Below, piece after piece: positions 25,538-35,799 of a DNA stretch of 64,000 bases (positions within the stretch are counted from its first letter, which is position 1; every line of letters begins with the position of its first letter). The position numbers were made by a program, and so were the translations under genes. The DNA comes from Brachypodium distachyon. Lineage: Eukaryota > Streptophyta > Magnoliopsida > Poales > Poaceae. Under the pieces are notes generated by a model, which saw only the letters and a list, made by a program, of their open reading frames with translations, made no database searches and was not told the origin of the DNA. The DNA lies in the NCBI RefSeq assembly GCF_000005505.3, contig NC_016133.3, positions 52,603,237 to 52,667,236 on the forward strand, read 5' to 3'.

Positions 25538-25920
25538 CTGGAGTGGACTTTGGATCCCCAAATAAGGTACTTCGTAGGCATTTGGTCTCTTCTTTTTAAA
25601 GAAAAGTGTACGAATAGGGGGGATATTCGAAATAGCAGTGCCTGTTTTGCATTTCCGATACGTCGGCCACAAGTAAAGATATGCATTTCACATGGTCTAA
25701 GAATAAATTGAAGTGATCGATTTTGAGCCTGTTGACGAGTACAGTAGACACCACAAATTTGGGAGATGAATACAGTGCTTATAAATCTATAAGTTAAGTT
25801 CTCTGCTTGAATGTTCTGCATTAAGATGAAATTACTGGATTAGAATAACAAGAACAAAAGTTTACAATGAAGTTTCTGCTATAGTTTGGCAAGGCACAAT
25901 CTACTGTATAAAATGGTCAT

Positions 25921-27279
25921 CTACGTCCTGGGCTTCTCGAGGAGGGCCGAGAGGTACCACTCGTCTAACTCGATTCCCCTGTCCAGCTTCCTACCAGCAT
26001 TCCACCACACCTTGTTGAAACCGACCCGGTTGAACATGGGCACGTAAGTCGTGTTCATCTGGTTGCCGAGGCAGAAGAAATGATCTAGCCAGAACAATCC
26101 TCCGGGCCTCAACACCCTGTAGATGTCAAACAATGTGAACTCGAGGATCATATCTGGGATCCAGTTGCTGAGTACGTGCATGGAGTGCACGATGTCGAGC
26201 GTGCCATCAAAGAAGGGCAGCCGGTGCCCGATGCTGAGGTAGATGGGCACAAGGCCCCTTGACGCGATGAAGCTGTTGAATGGACCGTCGAAGTTCATGG
26301 ACGTGGTCACCACGGTCACCTCACGCTCCCGCATGCGTGCAGCGAACGTGCCAGACCCGCCACCGATGTCGAGACCAATGCGCACAGTACCATTTGGTCT
26401 CGTCGCGAGCACAGCGTCAATGGAGTAGTCGAGGGCACCGTCACCGTGCAACCAACGGTCCTTCTCCCGACCGCCAAGAAGGTCGAAGCAATCTTTGCAG
26501 TCATAGTGCCCCTTGGTCTTGCCACGGTTCACCAGGCAGGAGTAGTTCTTGCACGTGTAGGCATCCCACAGGATGCTGGTATCCGGCGGTATAGTCCACA
26601 GGCTTGCTGGCAGCGGCGTTGGCTCGACGTACCCCAACGGGGAACGCGGCCGGCACCGACGCCGTGGCAGGGGCTCGCAGCCCTTGAGCATGAGCTGCTG
26701 CGCAGACCACTCGTCAGATGGACACTCGCCGAGGGGCTTGTAGTTCATGTACTGCTCCAGCTCGTCCTGGAAACGGTGGCATGCTTGCCCCATCGCCGGG
26801 AACAGCTCGTCGGATCCAAGGTTCCGCGTGAAGCCGAATGGAAGCTTGTGGGGGCCGACGGCTAGCTTGAGCTCGCCGGTCAGCTTCCGTTGCCAAAACC
26901 CTTCGGTTGGCGCTTGCTTCTGCTCAACCTTGGTGGCCGCCATGTTGCTGGCATTGGCCCTGTTGCCCAGGAGTGCCTCCACGAGGGTGTTGGCCTTGTC
27001 AAGGTGGTCGTGCAGGTGCACGAGCTCGGCATGGCTCGCTGCGAGCGCATACTCCATGATGTTCAGGTCGCGGAAGGACAGCTTACCGGAGTTCCCGATG
27101 CGGACAGTCCAGTCATGCTCACCGAGGCATACGCCGACTGTGGAGCTGCGGCCGGAGAAGAGAAGGACGGATGCGATGTTTGTCGCAAGGACAAGGAGCA
27201 GTACCAAGGCCCTGGACCTCCATCTCTTGTGCTGTTGATCTCTAGGTTTCTTGGAGATGTCGTAGTCCATGCTGCGCAT
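25921..27279 (-). CDS. Membrane-anchored SAM-dependent methyltransferase, At1g29790-like (copy 1)
   Basis: Single-exon gene of 452 residues. ATG at 27279 (MRSMDYD); a second ATG three codons later is also plausible. After a short basic N-terminus there is one transmembrane segment at about 22-42, suggesting a type II (Golgi or ER) anchor, then a helical stretch at about 75-105 (possibly coiled coil), a Cys-rich linker with CKNYSCL and CKDCFDL, and a class I methyltransferase fold. SAM motif I is GLDIGGGSGTFAARM at about 302-316; RVLRPGGLFWLDHFF at about 388-402 is the later conserved strand. This matches the plant family of probable methyltransferases typified by At1g29790. The substrate is unknown; a role in wall or glycan modification is only a guess from location. 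A close paralogue lies at 30030-31355 on the same strand. Confidence 0.9.
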   Translation of the reverse strand: MRSMDYDISKKPRDQQHKRWRSRALVLLLVLATNIASVLLFSGRSSTVGVCLGEHDWTVRIGNSGKLSFRDLNIMEYALAASHAELVHLHDHLDKANTLVEALLGNRANASNMAATKVEQKQAPTEGFWQRKLTGELKLAVGPHKLPFGFTRNLGSDELFPAMGQACHRFQDELEQYMNYKPLGECPSDEWSAQQLMLKGCEPLPRRRCRPRSPLGYVEPTPLPASLWTIPPDTSILWDAYTCKNYSCLVNRGKTKGHYDCKDCFDLLGGREKDRWLHGDGALDYSIDAVLATRPNGTVRIGLDIGGGSGTFAARMREREVTVVTTSMNFDGPFNSFIASRGLVPIYLSIGHRLPFFDGTLDIVHSMHVLSNWIPDMILEFTLFDIYRVLRPGGLFWLDHFFCLGNQMNTTYVPMFNRVGFNKVWWNAGRKLDRGIELDEWYLSALLEKPRT

Positions 27280-27335
27280 GGTGCAACAAGAAAATGTGGC
27301 CTTTTGGGGGTAGTATGCACGGTAGAACGAGGGCG

Positions 27336-27345
27336 ATTTATATAC
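27336..27345 (-). promoter_or_regulatory. Candidate TATA box, methyltransferase copy 1
   Basis: On the minus strand the sequence reads GGTATATAAA, about 60 bp upstream of the start codon. Confidence 0.45.
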
Positions 27346-27925
27346 CGTTGCTGAGTTCAGAGTCCAGCCTCACTTCACAGCTCACATAAACAGGGTCTTC
27401 GGACGGAAGCTTTTGTGAGGACTGAGTATTTAACTGAGTAGGAACCTGATGAGTATTCCGTTTAATTGATGCTTAGAACTGGGGCGTTGCTTAACAACTG
27501 AGCAAAGTTACATGGACTTGAGTAGGAACCTGGGGATTGAACGGGTGGTGATTTGATTGACTATAGATGGCGTGCATCGGTCACTGCAACCCGGCGCTGA
27601 AGATAAGCCCTATGGGCTGTGGCTCCGGCTCAGCGCTTATGACACTCGGCTAAAAACTGGCGTAAAATGCTTATGCACGCACGGCATACCCTTACGGCTC
27701 GTGGCCTAGAAATTAACGATCAACGGATCAAGTTGTTCAATTTGTATTCCAATTTGCAGCTGAAGTGTACTGCCTTACTTTCTACTCATTTACAGCGAGG
27801 ACTATAACCCATACTCAGCTACATGCTGGCGTAAAAAGCACGCAGTCAAAGAGGATCGGATTATATTAGATACAATGGATGGCAAATTGATCACAAAGAA
27901 ATTATGTCCCATGTCCTCACTGTAG
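27346..27925. repeat. Upstream part of the methyltransferase segmental duplication
   Basis: Words here recur in the same order upstream of copy 2 at about 31570-32010: TTGATGCTTAGAACTGGGGC, ACGATCAAC, CATTTACAG...GGACTATA, CATACTCAGCT and GAATTATGT-like text. The duplicated unit therefore includes the promoter as well as the gene. Confidence 0.7.
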
Positions 27926-27949
27926 CACCCCAGGCTCGACAAAGGGGCA

Positions 27950-28270
27950 GGCTAGTTTGTCATCTTGCAGTTCAATCGTACGGTGGAGAGGGACGTGGAT
28001 TGTTCAAAGTGTCACTACCCTTTATAATTTTTTTTAAGAGCCAACCACAACGAGCTATTTATTGCCAATAGAAGGTTGAGAGAATCAACCCAAAGGGAGT
28101 ACACAAAACACGGAAAAGAAGTACGAGAGGGGGGGGGGGGGGGGTAGAGTTCAACCAAGGTAAACCAAGCTATCTACGAAACATCATCATCTCCAGAAAC
28201 CAACTCGCCAAGCCTGGCCCCCGCGCGATTCCACAGAGCAGCCTCCCCCTTGATAAGAAGCAACACTACC
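27950..28270 (-). mobile_element. Possible 5'-truncated non-LTR retroelement end
   Basis: The stretch starts TATAATTTTTTTTAAGAGCCAA and continues through GAGCTATTTATTGCC, a poly-G run (28131-28144), and CCAGAAACCAACTCGCC. This wording resembles inverted 3' ends of grass non-LTR elements with their poly-A on the complementary strand. No open frame remains. Confidence 0.3.
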
Positions 28271-29700
28271 CCTTATACTTGACAACTCATTCGGGCGGAC
28301 CCATCGGTGGTGAAGGCCATCACTGACGAATTTGTAAAGACTTGTCAGACCCGCCAGCGATGACTTGGCAAGTCAACCTTGGGTCCATTGTCGATCGAGT
28401 CACCACTGAAGCCTCTAATTAGGGACCCTTCAGTGGTGACTTTCGGCCACTCTGCCAGTGTCACCACTAGCGGGTTAAGTATAAGACCTGTCAGTGCTGA
28501 CTTTTTCACAAATCTCATTCCAGCAGTCCAGAACAGTACTGCGCACGAAAACAATTTTTCCAGGTGCATTGAGTGCTTTCTGGGTCCCTAGCTGCGGCCT
28601 CTGGGCACCGTGGATCTCGTCCCTGTCCGGGCCTCTCTCCCACACCCTTCACGCGCGAGGCCTCCTCCTTGATCTCATCCTCCCAAGCCTCCTTGATCTC
28701 ATCCTCCCAAGATCCACCTCCCTCTCCACCAAGATCTAGATATATATCTCATCCTCCCACATTCACCAAAATCCACTCGATCTAGTTATTAATCTCCCTC
28801 CTATCTCATTCACCAAGGTCTCCACGATCTAGGTCTCTTCCTCCTGCTATAATTTGGCCACTTTTTTAGTTAAATTTTTACCAGGCCTTCGTATAGCATT
28901 AATGGTGAGTAGTGTGAATTAAAATCAAGCTCTATGTAAAAACAATAATTTATTATTTTGTAGAGGCTTTAGCAGGAAAATAATACTTAAAAAATGTCAA
29001 AAAAAATTAAATCCTTATGTATGGTGTCGTATTATGGGTATATATAGTCTTGGGATGAACAGGATGAGTTAATACACAATTATAAAATGGACTATCTCGA
29101 AAGAAGTTTCTGAACTTAGGATTTAAACCTACAAATTTGAAAGCTGAACCAACTTTTGTAATAATTTGGCCATTTTTAGATGAAATTTTTACTAAGCCTT
29201 CATTTACATTAATTACGAGTAATTGAATTAACAACCACAGATTCTATGTAAAAACAATTTATCATTTTTTGGACCTATTTAATAGGAAAAAAGAATAACA
29301 CTGGAAAGTTGTCAAAAAAATGGCAGGTATGTAAGTTTGGGATGAAAAGGATAAGTCAATACACAAATTTAATCCGAGTGACGGCACCATGGATAGACCC
29401 CCCCCCCCTGCCCCCCGCCCCCATCTTGTCCCTCTCTCGGCCGGCTTTATTTTTTTTAATTTGTAAAAATATGCTTGTCGACTTGTTTCGTCGACACTTG
29501 GCCAAGAGGGAAGGAGGGGGGAATATTGTTTCGCCGTGCACCCTCCTTTGCCCACGGCAAACTTGGCAAAGAAGTTGTTTGCCGAGACGATTTTGCCATG
29601 GAGGCAACTCGATAAAATAAGAAATCAGGTTGTGGAAGTTTTGAGGAAATAAGGTAGACACATCCTCCTATGTCTTGTTTTTTCGAAAGTATATACAATC
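28271..29700. mobile_element. CACTA-like repeat block between the methyltransferase copies
   Basis: It contains two copies (about 28852 and 29160, 308 bp apart) of the repeat seen at 9.6-10.9 kb: AATTTGGCCA, CTATGTAAAAACAA and TAGGATTTAAACCTA-type text. Farther on come CACTTGGCCAAGAG and CAAACTTGGCAAAGAAGTTG-TTTGCCGAGACG words typical of grass CACTA ends. A CACC/GTGGTGA-rich part at 28300-28500 may be another subterminal region. No transposase frame is present. Confidence 0.45.
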
Positions 29701-30029
29701 ATATGAATAGAGGGGTGTTGGGAATTGCAATGTTGGTTTTGCAATTCTGATAGGTCGGCGACAAGTGAAGGCATGGATTTCGCATGTTGTGGGGATAGAT
29801 TGAGGCGATCATGGCAAGGCGATCTATTTTGAGCTTGTTAATGAGTACTCTTGACACTAATTCATGGGTTGAATACATTGCTTAGAATTGTGGAATGAGT
29901 ACACTACATCATTGCAAAATTGCCGAAGTAGAATACCCGCAAGTAATTTATTCATTTTTTACTGTGAAAAAAGCACGTTGTATAGTATCTCTCTTTGAAA
30001 AAAAAACACATTTTGTAGCAAACGGTGAA
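29701..30029. repeat. 3' flank of methyltransferase copy 2, duplicated from 25605-25920
   Basis: TAGGTCGGCGACAAGTGAAG, GGATTTCGCATG, GATCTATTTTGAGC, TGTTAATGAGTAC and GAATACA-TGCTTA text matches, in order, the stretch 25605-25800 downstream of copy 1. The duplication therefore extends past the stop codon on this side. Confidence 0.7.
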
Positions 30030-31355
30030 CTAGGTCTTGGGCTTTTCAAGCAGTGCTGAAAGGTACCACTCGTCCATCTCGATCCCCCGATCCATCTTCC
30101 GCCCGGCGTTCCACCGCACCTTGTTGAAACCGACCCGATCGAACATGGGCGCGTACGTCGTGTTCATCTGCGTGCCGAGGCAGAAGAAGTGGTCGAGCCA
30201 GAACAATCCTCCCGGCCTCAGCACCCTGTGGATGTCGAACAGCGTGAACTCGAGCATCGCGTCGGGGATCCAGTTGCTGAGCACGTGCATCGAGTGCACG
30301 ACGTCGAGGGTGCCGTCGAAGAAGGGCAGCCGGTGCGCGACGCTGAGGTGCATGGACAGGAGGCCCCTGGACGCGATGAAGTTGTTGAAGGGGGCGTCGA
30401 AGTTCATGGACGTGGTCACGATGGTCACCCCGCGCTCCCGCATCCGCGCGGCGAAGGTGCCGGACCCGCCGCCGATGTCGAGCCCGATGCGCACCGTGCC
30501 GGTAGGCCTCGTGGCCAGCACGGCGTCGATGGAGTACGCGAGGGCGCCGTCGTCGCTCAGCCACCGGACTTTCTCCCTGCCGCCGGCGCGCAGGTCGAAG
30601 CAGTCCTTGCAGTCGTAGTGCCCGCTTATCTTGCCGCGGTTCTCCAGGCAGGAGTAGTTCTTGCACGTGTACGCGTCCCACACGATGCTGGTGTCCGGCG
30701 GGAGCGCCCACAGGCTCGCCGGCAGCGGCGTCGGGTCGACGTAGCCCTTTGGGGAGCGCGGCCGGCACCGCCGCCGTGGCAGCGGCTCGCAGCCCTTGAG
30801 CATGAGCCGCTGCCCGAACGACTCGTCAGACGGACACTCGCCACCGGGCTCGTAGTTCATGTACTTCTCGAGCTCTTCCGGGAAACGATGGCATGCTTGC
30901 CCCAGCGTGGGGAACAGCTCGTCGGATCCCAGGTTATGCGTGAAGCCCAATGGAAGCTTGTGGGGCCCGACGGCTAGCTTGACCTCGCCGGTCAGCCTCC
31001 GTCGCCAGAGCTCGTCGGTCGCCAATAGCTTCTGCTCTTCCTCGGCGCCGGTGGCCACTTCACTGGCATCGGCCTGTTTGCCCAGGAGTGTCTCCACGAG
31101 GGAGTTGGCCTTGGCGAGGCGGTCCTGCAGCTGCACGAGCTCGTCGTGGCTCGCCGAGAGCGCGTACTGCATGATGTTGCGGTCTCGGATCGACAGCACG
31201 CCAGATTTCCAGACGCGGACGTTGGCGGAGCTGCCGCCGGAGAAGAGGAAGGCGGAGGCGGTGGCCGTCACAACGACAAGGAATATGACCAGGACCTTGG
31301 CCCTGCAGCTCTTGCGCTGCTGATCTCTACGTTTCTTGGACTTGTCGCAGTCCAT
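30030..31355 (-). CDS. Membrane-anchored SAM-dependent methyltransferase, At1g29790-like (copy 2)
   Basis: Single-exon gene of 441 residues. The ATG at 31355 (MDCDKSKK) matches the second Met of copy 1; the open frame continues to 31403 only via a TTG. One transmembrane segment follows the basic N-terminus. The middle keeps the CKNYSCL and CKDCFDL cysteine motifs, and SAM motif I GLDIGGGSGTFAARM and the RVLRPGGLFWLDHFF strand are identical to copy 1. It is GC-richer than copy 1 at third positions and lacks about eight residues after the membrane anchor, so the copies have diverged for some time. Both look intact. Family and likely Golgi/ER location as for copy 1; the substrate is unknown. Same-strand spacing between the two coding regions is about 2.75 kb. 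Confidence 0.9.
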   Translation of the reverse strand: MDCDKSKKRRDQQRKSCRAKVLVIFLVVVTATASAFLFSGGSSANVRVWKSGVLSIRDRNIMQYALSASHDELVQLQDRLAKANSLVETLLGKQADASEVATGAEEEQKLLATDELWRRRLTGEVKLAVGPHKLPLGFTHNLGSDELFPTLGQACHRFPEELEKYMNYEPGGECPSDESFGQRLMLKGCEPLPRRRCRPRSPKGYVDPTPLPASLWALPPDTSIVWDAYTCKNYSCLENRGKISGHYDCKDCFDLRAGGREKVRWLSDDGALAYSIDAVLATRPTGTVRIGLDIGGGSGTFAARMRERGVTIVTTSMNFDAPFNNFIASRGLLSMHLSVAHRLPFFDGTLDVVHSMHVLSNWIPDAMLEFTLFDIHRVLRPGGLFWLDHFFCLGTQMNTTYAPMFDRVGFNKVRWNAGRKMDRGIEMDEWYLSALLEKPKT

Positions 31356-31468
31356 TCTGCTATCTGCAGAGGATGGAACCCTTCCAGTAACAACAACAAC
31401 CAACTAAAGCTCCACAAAGTCGCTACTAGCTTGCATGCGTCTCTGCACACTATGGAGGGTACTCACTC

Positions 31469-31478
31469 CTATATATGA
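31469..31478 (-). promoter_or_regulatory. Candidate TATA box, methyltransferase copy 2
   Basis: On the minus strand the sequence reads CATATATAGG, about 115 bp upstream of the start codon. Confidence 0.35.
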
Positions 31479-32370
31479 AGCATGATGTAAATGAGATAGT
31501 TTCAATAAACTTCTGCTAAATTTGGATTCCAACCTCAACATATATAGGACCTGTATAGGGTCGTCTCTCGTTGATGCTTAGAACTGGGGCATTGCTTCAC
31601 AAGTGAGTAAAGTAGACGAGCTAGCTCGACCGCTCCAGTAGGAATCTCGTGATTCAACGGCTGGTGATTGGATTAGACTTTCGGGCTGCATAGGTCACTG
31701 CAATCCGGTGCTCAAGATGAGCCTATGAGTTTTGACTTACAGTTATGATATTTCCGTGACAACTTTGCACGGCATTTGCCCTTGCAGTTCGTCGCCTAGA
31801 GATTGACGATCAACTTGTTACATTTATTTCCACTTTGTAGCTGCAAAGTGTAGTCTCTACTCATTTACAGTCAGGACTATATAGACCATACTCAGCTAGC
31901 GTAAAAGGGAAACAATCAAAGATAGTCAGGATACAAACAACAAACGTAAATGCGAAAATGGTAAATGGTTCGTCAAAACTCGAAGAATTATGTACCGTGT
32001 TCTCATTGTTGCAACCGAAAGCTTTTATGCATGCTTGCTTAGTGTAATGCCAGTGTATACTGAAGTTAATTAACGAAGATAGAGAGGGACGTTGTAGTCA
32101 GATTTGGATGCTGTCATAGCTCAAGCGGTAGCTTTGTTTCTCAGCTACCTCTGTAGCTTTTTCTCCCCGTGTTAAGCACTGCCTGTTGTATTTTACTGCC
32201 TTGTGCTACGTGTAAATTTCGTGCTTTCCGTTCGATGGATTGCCTGACGGAAGCTGTATTTTTATGCGAACAAAGCGGCATGGAAATTGAGATTGCAAGC
32301 ACCTGATCACTTTAGGAATTAATCACATCAAACGCTTTTAGCTAGTTTAGTATTTCTAGATAAAAATAGC
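31479..32370. other. Upstream region of methyltransferase copy 2, then intergenic
   Basis: To about 32010 it is the duplicated counterpart of 27346-27925. Beyond that it is AT-rich sequence without gene features. Confidence 0.5.
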
Positions 32371-33325
32371 AAGGATGCTAGAGGATGCCTCTCCTTCACT
32401 TATTACCCTCGCATCGCTCCCAATGGGCAATGAGGGCGGAACCCTAGCTCCTCGACACTGCTGCCCAATCACTCGTCTCCTCCCCATGCCGCCGCTAGAG
32501 AGCGCCTTGGGCAAAGCTCAATTCGGGTCGGAGACGCCACGAGGGTAGGACGTCCCTTGGCATGGCTTTTGTGGGGATCTAGCATGGTGACATGGTGCGA
32601 TAGTGATGTGCACAGTGGTCGTGGTCCTGGGTAAGCACGGAGTATTATGTCCTCCATTTTTTCCCTCGCCGCCGCCTATAGTCACGCCAAGCAAAGCACA
32701 CGTGGCGTGGTTGATGCAGCGGCATGGTCTTCTTTAGGCTGATTGGGGACGGGATTCGTGTCGAGTCCCGCGTGGATGCATGTCGCAGTCATGGCAGCTT
32801 GTGGCGTCTCTAGGGGCCGGGCTGTGTTTGGCGGTGTCACAGGCTGCTATGAGGCGGTGGTAGCCGTGTGCATTCGATTCAAGCCATCGAAGCGACACTC
32901 CCCACTTGTTGCCATCGGCGGCAGCAGCAGGATAGTCCTCCAATGGAGGTAGTTGGCTCAGTCGGCCTCTGCTTATTATGTGGCAATGATGGCGGTTGTG
33001 CTTTCATTGATGAGGCTCGAGTGTCTCATCCATGCCATGCCGACCATGAGTAAATTTGGATCAATGGATCCCGATGGACGATCGTAATGTGTACTTCTCT
33101 CCCCTTGCATAGGTGGGGGACAGGGGAGCCAATGATATGGTCCAATCTGAGTTTGATTTTGGCAGGATTGGTGGACGCTAGAACTGAGTTCTAGAGGTGA
33201 CCATAGGTGATTAATTTTGGAGGACACCATGGTGGTTTCAAGCAGAGTCATGGATTGTGCAGTCAATGACGACTTGATCGGCGTTTTCATGTTTTGGGTG
33301 AAAACCCTCGATGTGGCTTTCACTA

Positions 33326-33583
33326 GTTTGCCACGCAACGACACACTTTTCTCGTTATGTTGTCGAAGACGTCGTATTTGTGCAAATGATCTCGCATTTA
33401 TTGGTGGGACCCAACGTCTTGGATGAAAATCCATGGCCTTTTTTTGACTGGCTGGTTTGCCACGCAACGACACACGTTCCTCATTATCTTGTTGAGGACG
33501 TCGTATTTGTGCAAATGATCTCGCATTTATTGGTTGGACCCAACATCTTGGATGAAAATCCATGGCCTTTTTTTGACTGGCTG
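33326..33583. repeat. 129-bp tandem duplication
   Basis: A unit beginning GTTTGCCACGCAACGACACAC and ending CCTTTTTTTGACTGGCTG occurs twice in direct succession (33326 and 33455), with few mismatches. It lies within the retroelement-like block and encodes nothing recognisable. Confidence 0.85.
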
Positions 33584-34140
33584 GGTACAGGTAACAACGG
33601 TATGCGATATATTTCTTGAATGCAACACTTTGGAACAATTGTGACTTAATTAGTTGCAACTTTTTTTGCCATCATTAATTATTCATCATTTAATGTACTT
33701 AGCTTGTAAGCTTATGCTTTGGCAGTGTTGTATGGAATCTTCTTTGATAAAGTTTGGTTGTATAAGTCCAATGACACAGAAGCCAAAAGGTTTGACCTTA
33801 TTACTTTTCAAAAAAAAAAGGAAGATACAACTAGATACAGTGCCAATGGTGTGGCGTTAGGAGGTGACGTGGGTGATGATAGAGGCGGCTTCGACGACGC
33901 GCACTCCGGAGGAAACACTTGATCTTTGATCAGGCAATGTCGAAGTGTGTTTGCGTCGTGTCCTTGTTGAAGGTGGTGGCTTGAAACTCGTCTCTGGGGA
34001 AAACCCCCAGTTCGAGCTACGGTTGGCCTCATCATCATCGGCGTTCGTGAGACTTTTTTTTCTTCAGATTTGTCTAGGAGTTTCGGTCTCTTTTATACGG
34101 TTAGTGGTAGTCCGGTGGAATCCCTGCCGTGAGGCATTTG

Positions 34141-34316
34141 GCGTCCAGTTTTTCTTTTTTCTTGCGTTGATTTTTTTGGCGTCGGCACCTGCTTTTGTCC
34201 GGGTTTAATAATATATGACAATGTGCATGCGTCCAGTTTTTCTTTTTTCTTGCATTGATTTCTTTGACGTCGGCACCTGTCTTTGTCCGGGTTTAATAAT
34301 GTATGACAGTGTGCAT
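34141..34316. repeat. 88-bp tandem duplication
   Basis: GCGTCCAGTTTTTCTTTTTT through CCGGGTTTAATAATATATGACAATGTGCAT occurs at 34141 and again at 34229 with several point differences. It precedes the A-rich tail of the retroelement-like block. Confidence 0.8.
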
Positions 34317-34372
34317 CAATCGATACAGAGATCGGAGTTTATATTTTTTTCCGAAGAAAAAAGAAAGATAGA

Positions 34373-34713
34373 GTGCATGCGACTGGTTTTTCTTTAGTAT
34401 ACTGATGTGATTGATTAAAGACCCGCCAACTTAGAACAGAACGAGCACAGGCTAAATGCATCAGTTTTTTATGCAGCACTCAGGCCCAATAAAGTTTTGA
34501 GCCCTTGTAATATCCTGATGTCTGGTGCAGAGGAAGTTGCCATGGCAACGAAGCCATAATGCATCCATCCTACATAGGCCGTTGCAGGGCTTGGGCCGTC
34601 GACCCGGTAACATATAGGGGTACCTGCACGTTATTATCAAAAAAAAAAAATTGTACCTGCTCGTGCAGTACCAGCGGCAGTGCGCCACCTGATGTCCTGA
34701 TCTGATCAAGTGA
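34373..34713. other. 3' flank of the sulfotransferase gene
   Basis: Contains a poly-A run at about 34640-34651 and probable 3' UTR of the minus-strand gene. No gene recognised. Confidence 0.4.
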
Positions 34714-35715
34714 TCAGTTACGGATCAACGAGAGTCCGGAGCCTCGCAGGTTCTCCTCCACGACGGCATCAAGCCTCGACGCCATCTCGGGCGTCAAGAG
34801 CTCCTTCCAGTCCCCAACCTCCCCCTTCCTGAAGAAGGCCGAGTTCTTGAACGTCCACCCTGATCCCCCGTGCTCGCCGTCGCGGTTGGCCTCCACGCTC
34901 TTCATCCGGTCCATGCCGCACAGCGACACGACGGCCTCGGGGACGCGCTGGGTCACCTCGTCGTCGGTGAAAGGGACGCCGAGGAACTGCGCCATCCGCT
35001 TGACGCTCCCCACGGTGTCCTCCTTGAGCTGCTCGTACCGGAGGAACATGACCTCCTCCGGCCGCGCCACGCTCTCCTTCCAGTACTCGGCCATGTGGTC
35101 CCACACGGGCCCGAACGCCGACACGCCGTCGCAGTACAGCTCGAAGACCTCCGGGAACGGCGCCAGGGAGGAGCCCGGCACGGCCGGGTGCTTGGCGGCC
35201 TTCGCGATGTAGTGCCAGAAGGAGACGAGCGCGTCCTTGGGGTCCCTGCACAGGTACACGACGCGGCACCTCGACGCGGCCACGGACGCGTTCATGAGCG
35301 ACAAGGGCGCGTGCACGGCCAGGGTGCGAGGCGACGGCATCGCGTCGATGAGGCGCGTGGGATGGCTGCTGTTTTGGTAGAGGGAGTGCAGGAACGGGAC
35401 GAGGTCGTGCGGGCTGGACAAGAGCAGCGGGTGGCGCCGATCACGCGGCGCGTGCCGGCCGCGGTGGACGACGGCGTAGACGAGGGCCTTGAGCCACGTC
35501 GTGCCGGCCTTGGGCATGGTGGCCAGGACGACGTCGGTCGGGCGCGCGACGAACGTGTCGCGCATGGCCAGCGTCGGCGCCATCAGGTGCGCCGGGTACA
35601 AGAAGTTGTTGAACTTCCTGTACGGAGAGGTCCCGAGGCCTCGGCACGTCGGGAAGGAGGAGGCGAGCACCTCGTACCTCGCCAGGCCGTCTGCCGCGCC
35701 GTTCTGCTCGCCCAT
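34714..35715 (-). CDS. Cytosolic sulfotransferase (SOT)
   Basis: Single-exon gene of 333 residues, ATG at 35715, typical length for plant SOTs. It transfers the sulfonate of PAPS to a small hydroxylated substrate (flavonoid, brassinosteroid, desulfoglucosinolate and hydroxyjasmonate enzymes exist in the family; this substrate cannot be read). PAPS 5'-phosphosulfate loop PKAGTTWLKAL at 68-78; probable catalytic His135 in VHAPLSL; PAPS 3'-phosphate site RDPKDALVSFWHY at 157-169; YEQLKEDT at about 227-234; C-terminal RKGEVGDWK at 296-304 (the family RKGxxGDWK). All key motifs are intact. No signal peptide, so cytosolic. It is intronless and GC-rich, like most grass SOT genes. Confidence 0.94.
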   Translation of the reverse strand: MGEQNGAADGLARYEVLASSFPTCRGLGTSPYRKFNNFLYPAHLMAPTLAMRDTFVARPTDVVLATMPKAGTTWLKALVYAVVHRGRHAPRDRRHPLLLSSPHDLVPFLHSLYQNSSHPTRLIDAMPSPRTLAVHAPLSLMNASVAASRCRVVYLCRDPKDALVSFWHYIAKAAKHPAVPGSSLAPFPEVFELYCDGVSAFGPVWDHMAEYWKESVARPEEVMFLRYEQLKEDTVGSVKRMAQFLGVPFTDDEVTQRVPEAVVSLCGMDRMKSVEANRDGEHGGSGWTFKNSAFFRKGEVGDWKELLTPEMASRLDAVVEENLRGSGLSLIRN

Positions 35716-35769
35716 TTGCTCCTCTCTCGGTGGTGCGAGCTGGTGTTTGCCTGCTGCACTCTCGTTAAT

Positions 35770-35780
35770 GGCACGTTATA
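35770..35780 (-). promoter_or_regulatory. Candidate TATA box, sulfotransferase gene
   Basis: On the minus strand the sequence reads GCTATATAACG, about 60 bp upstream of the start codon. Confidence 0.45.
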
Positions 35781-35799
35781 TAGCAAAAGAAGGTGAGAG

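Larger units (their letters stand above)
32380..34372 (+). mobile_element. Probable non-LTR retroelement or chimeric retro-sequence debris
   Basis: The plus strand reads like grass non-LTR element untranslated sequence: GGCGGAACCCTAGC near 32435, GGTGGTGGCTTGAAACTCG near 33973, GGGGAAAACCCCCAGTTCG, TGTCCGGGTTTAATAATATATG, and a GTGTGCATCAATCGATACAGAG tail (34310) followed by an A-rich run. It has internal tandem duplications (listed separately). No endonuclease or RT frame survives. Confidence 0.35.

Noticed and set aside
30037..31323. Plus-strand frames of up to 262 codons over methyltransferase copy 2 (similar ones over copy 1)
   Set aside because: Antisense shadows of GC-rich codons; low-complexity Arg/Pro/Ala text without motifs.
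32976..33659. 227-codon minus-strand frame with an internal repeat
   Set aside because: The repeat comes from the 129-bp tandem duplication; no family motif, start codon or expression cue.
34870..35796. 308-codon plus-strand frame over the sulfotransferase
   Set aside because: Antisense shadow; the minus-strand frame carries all SOT motifs.
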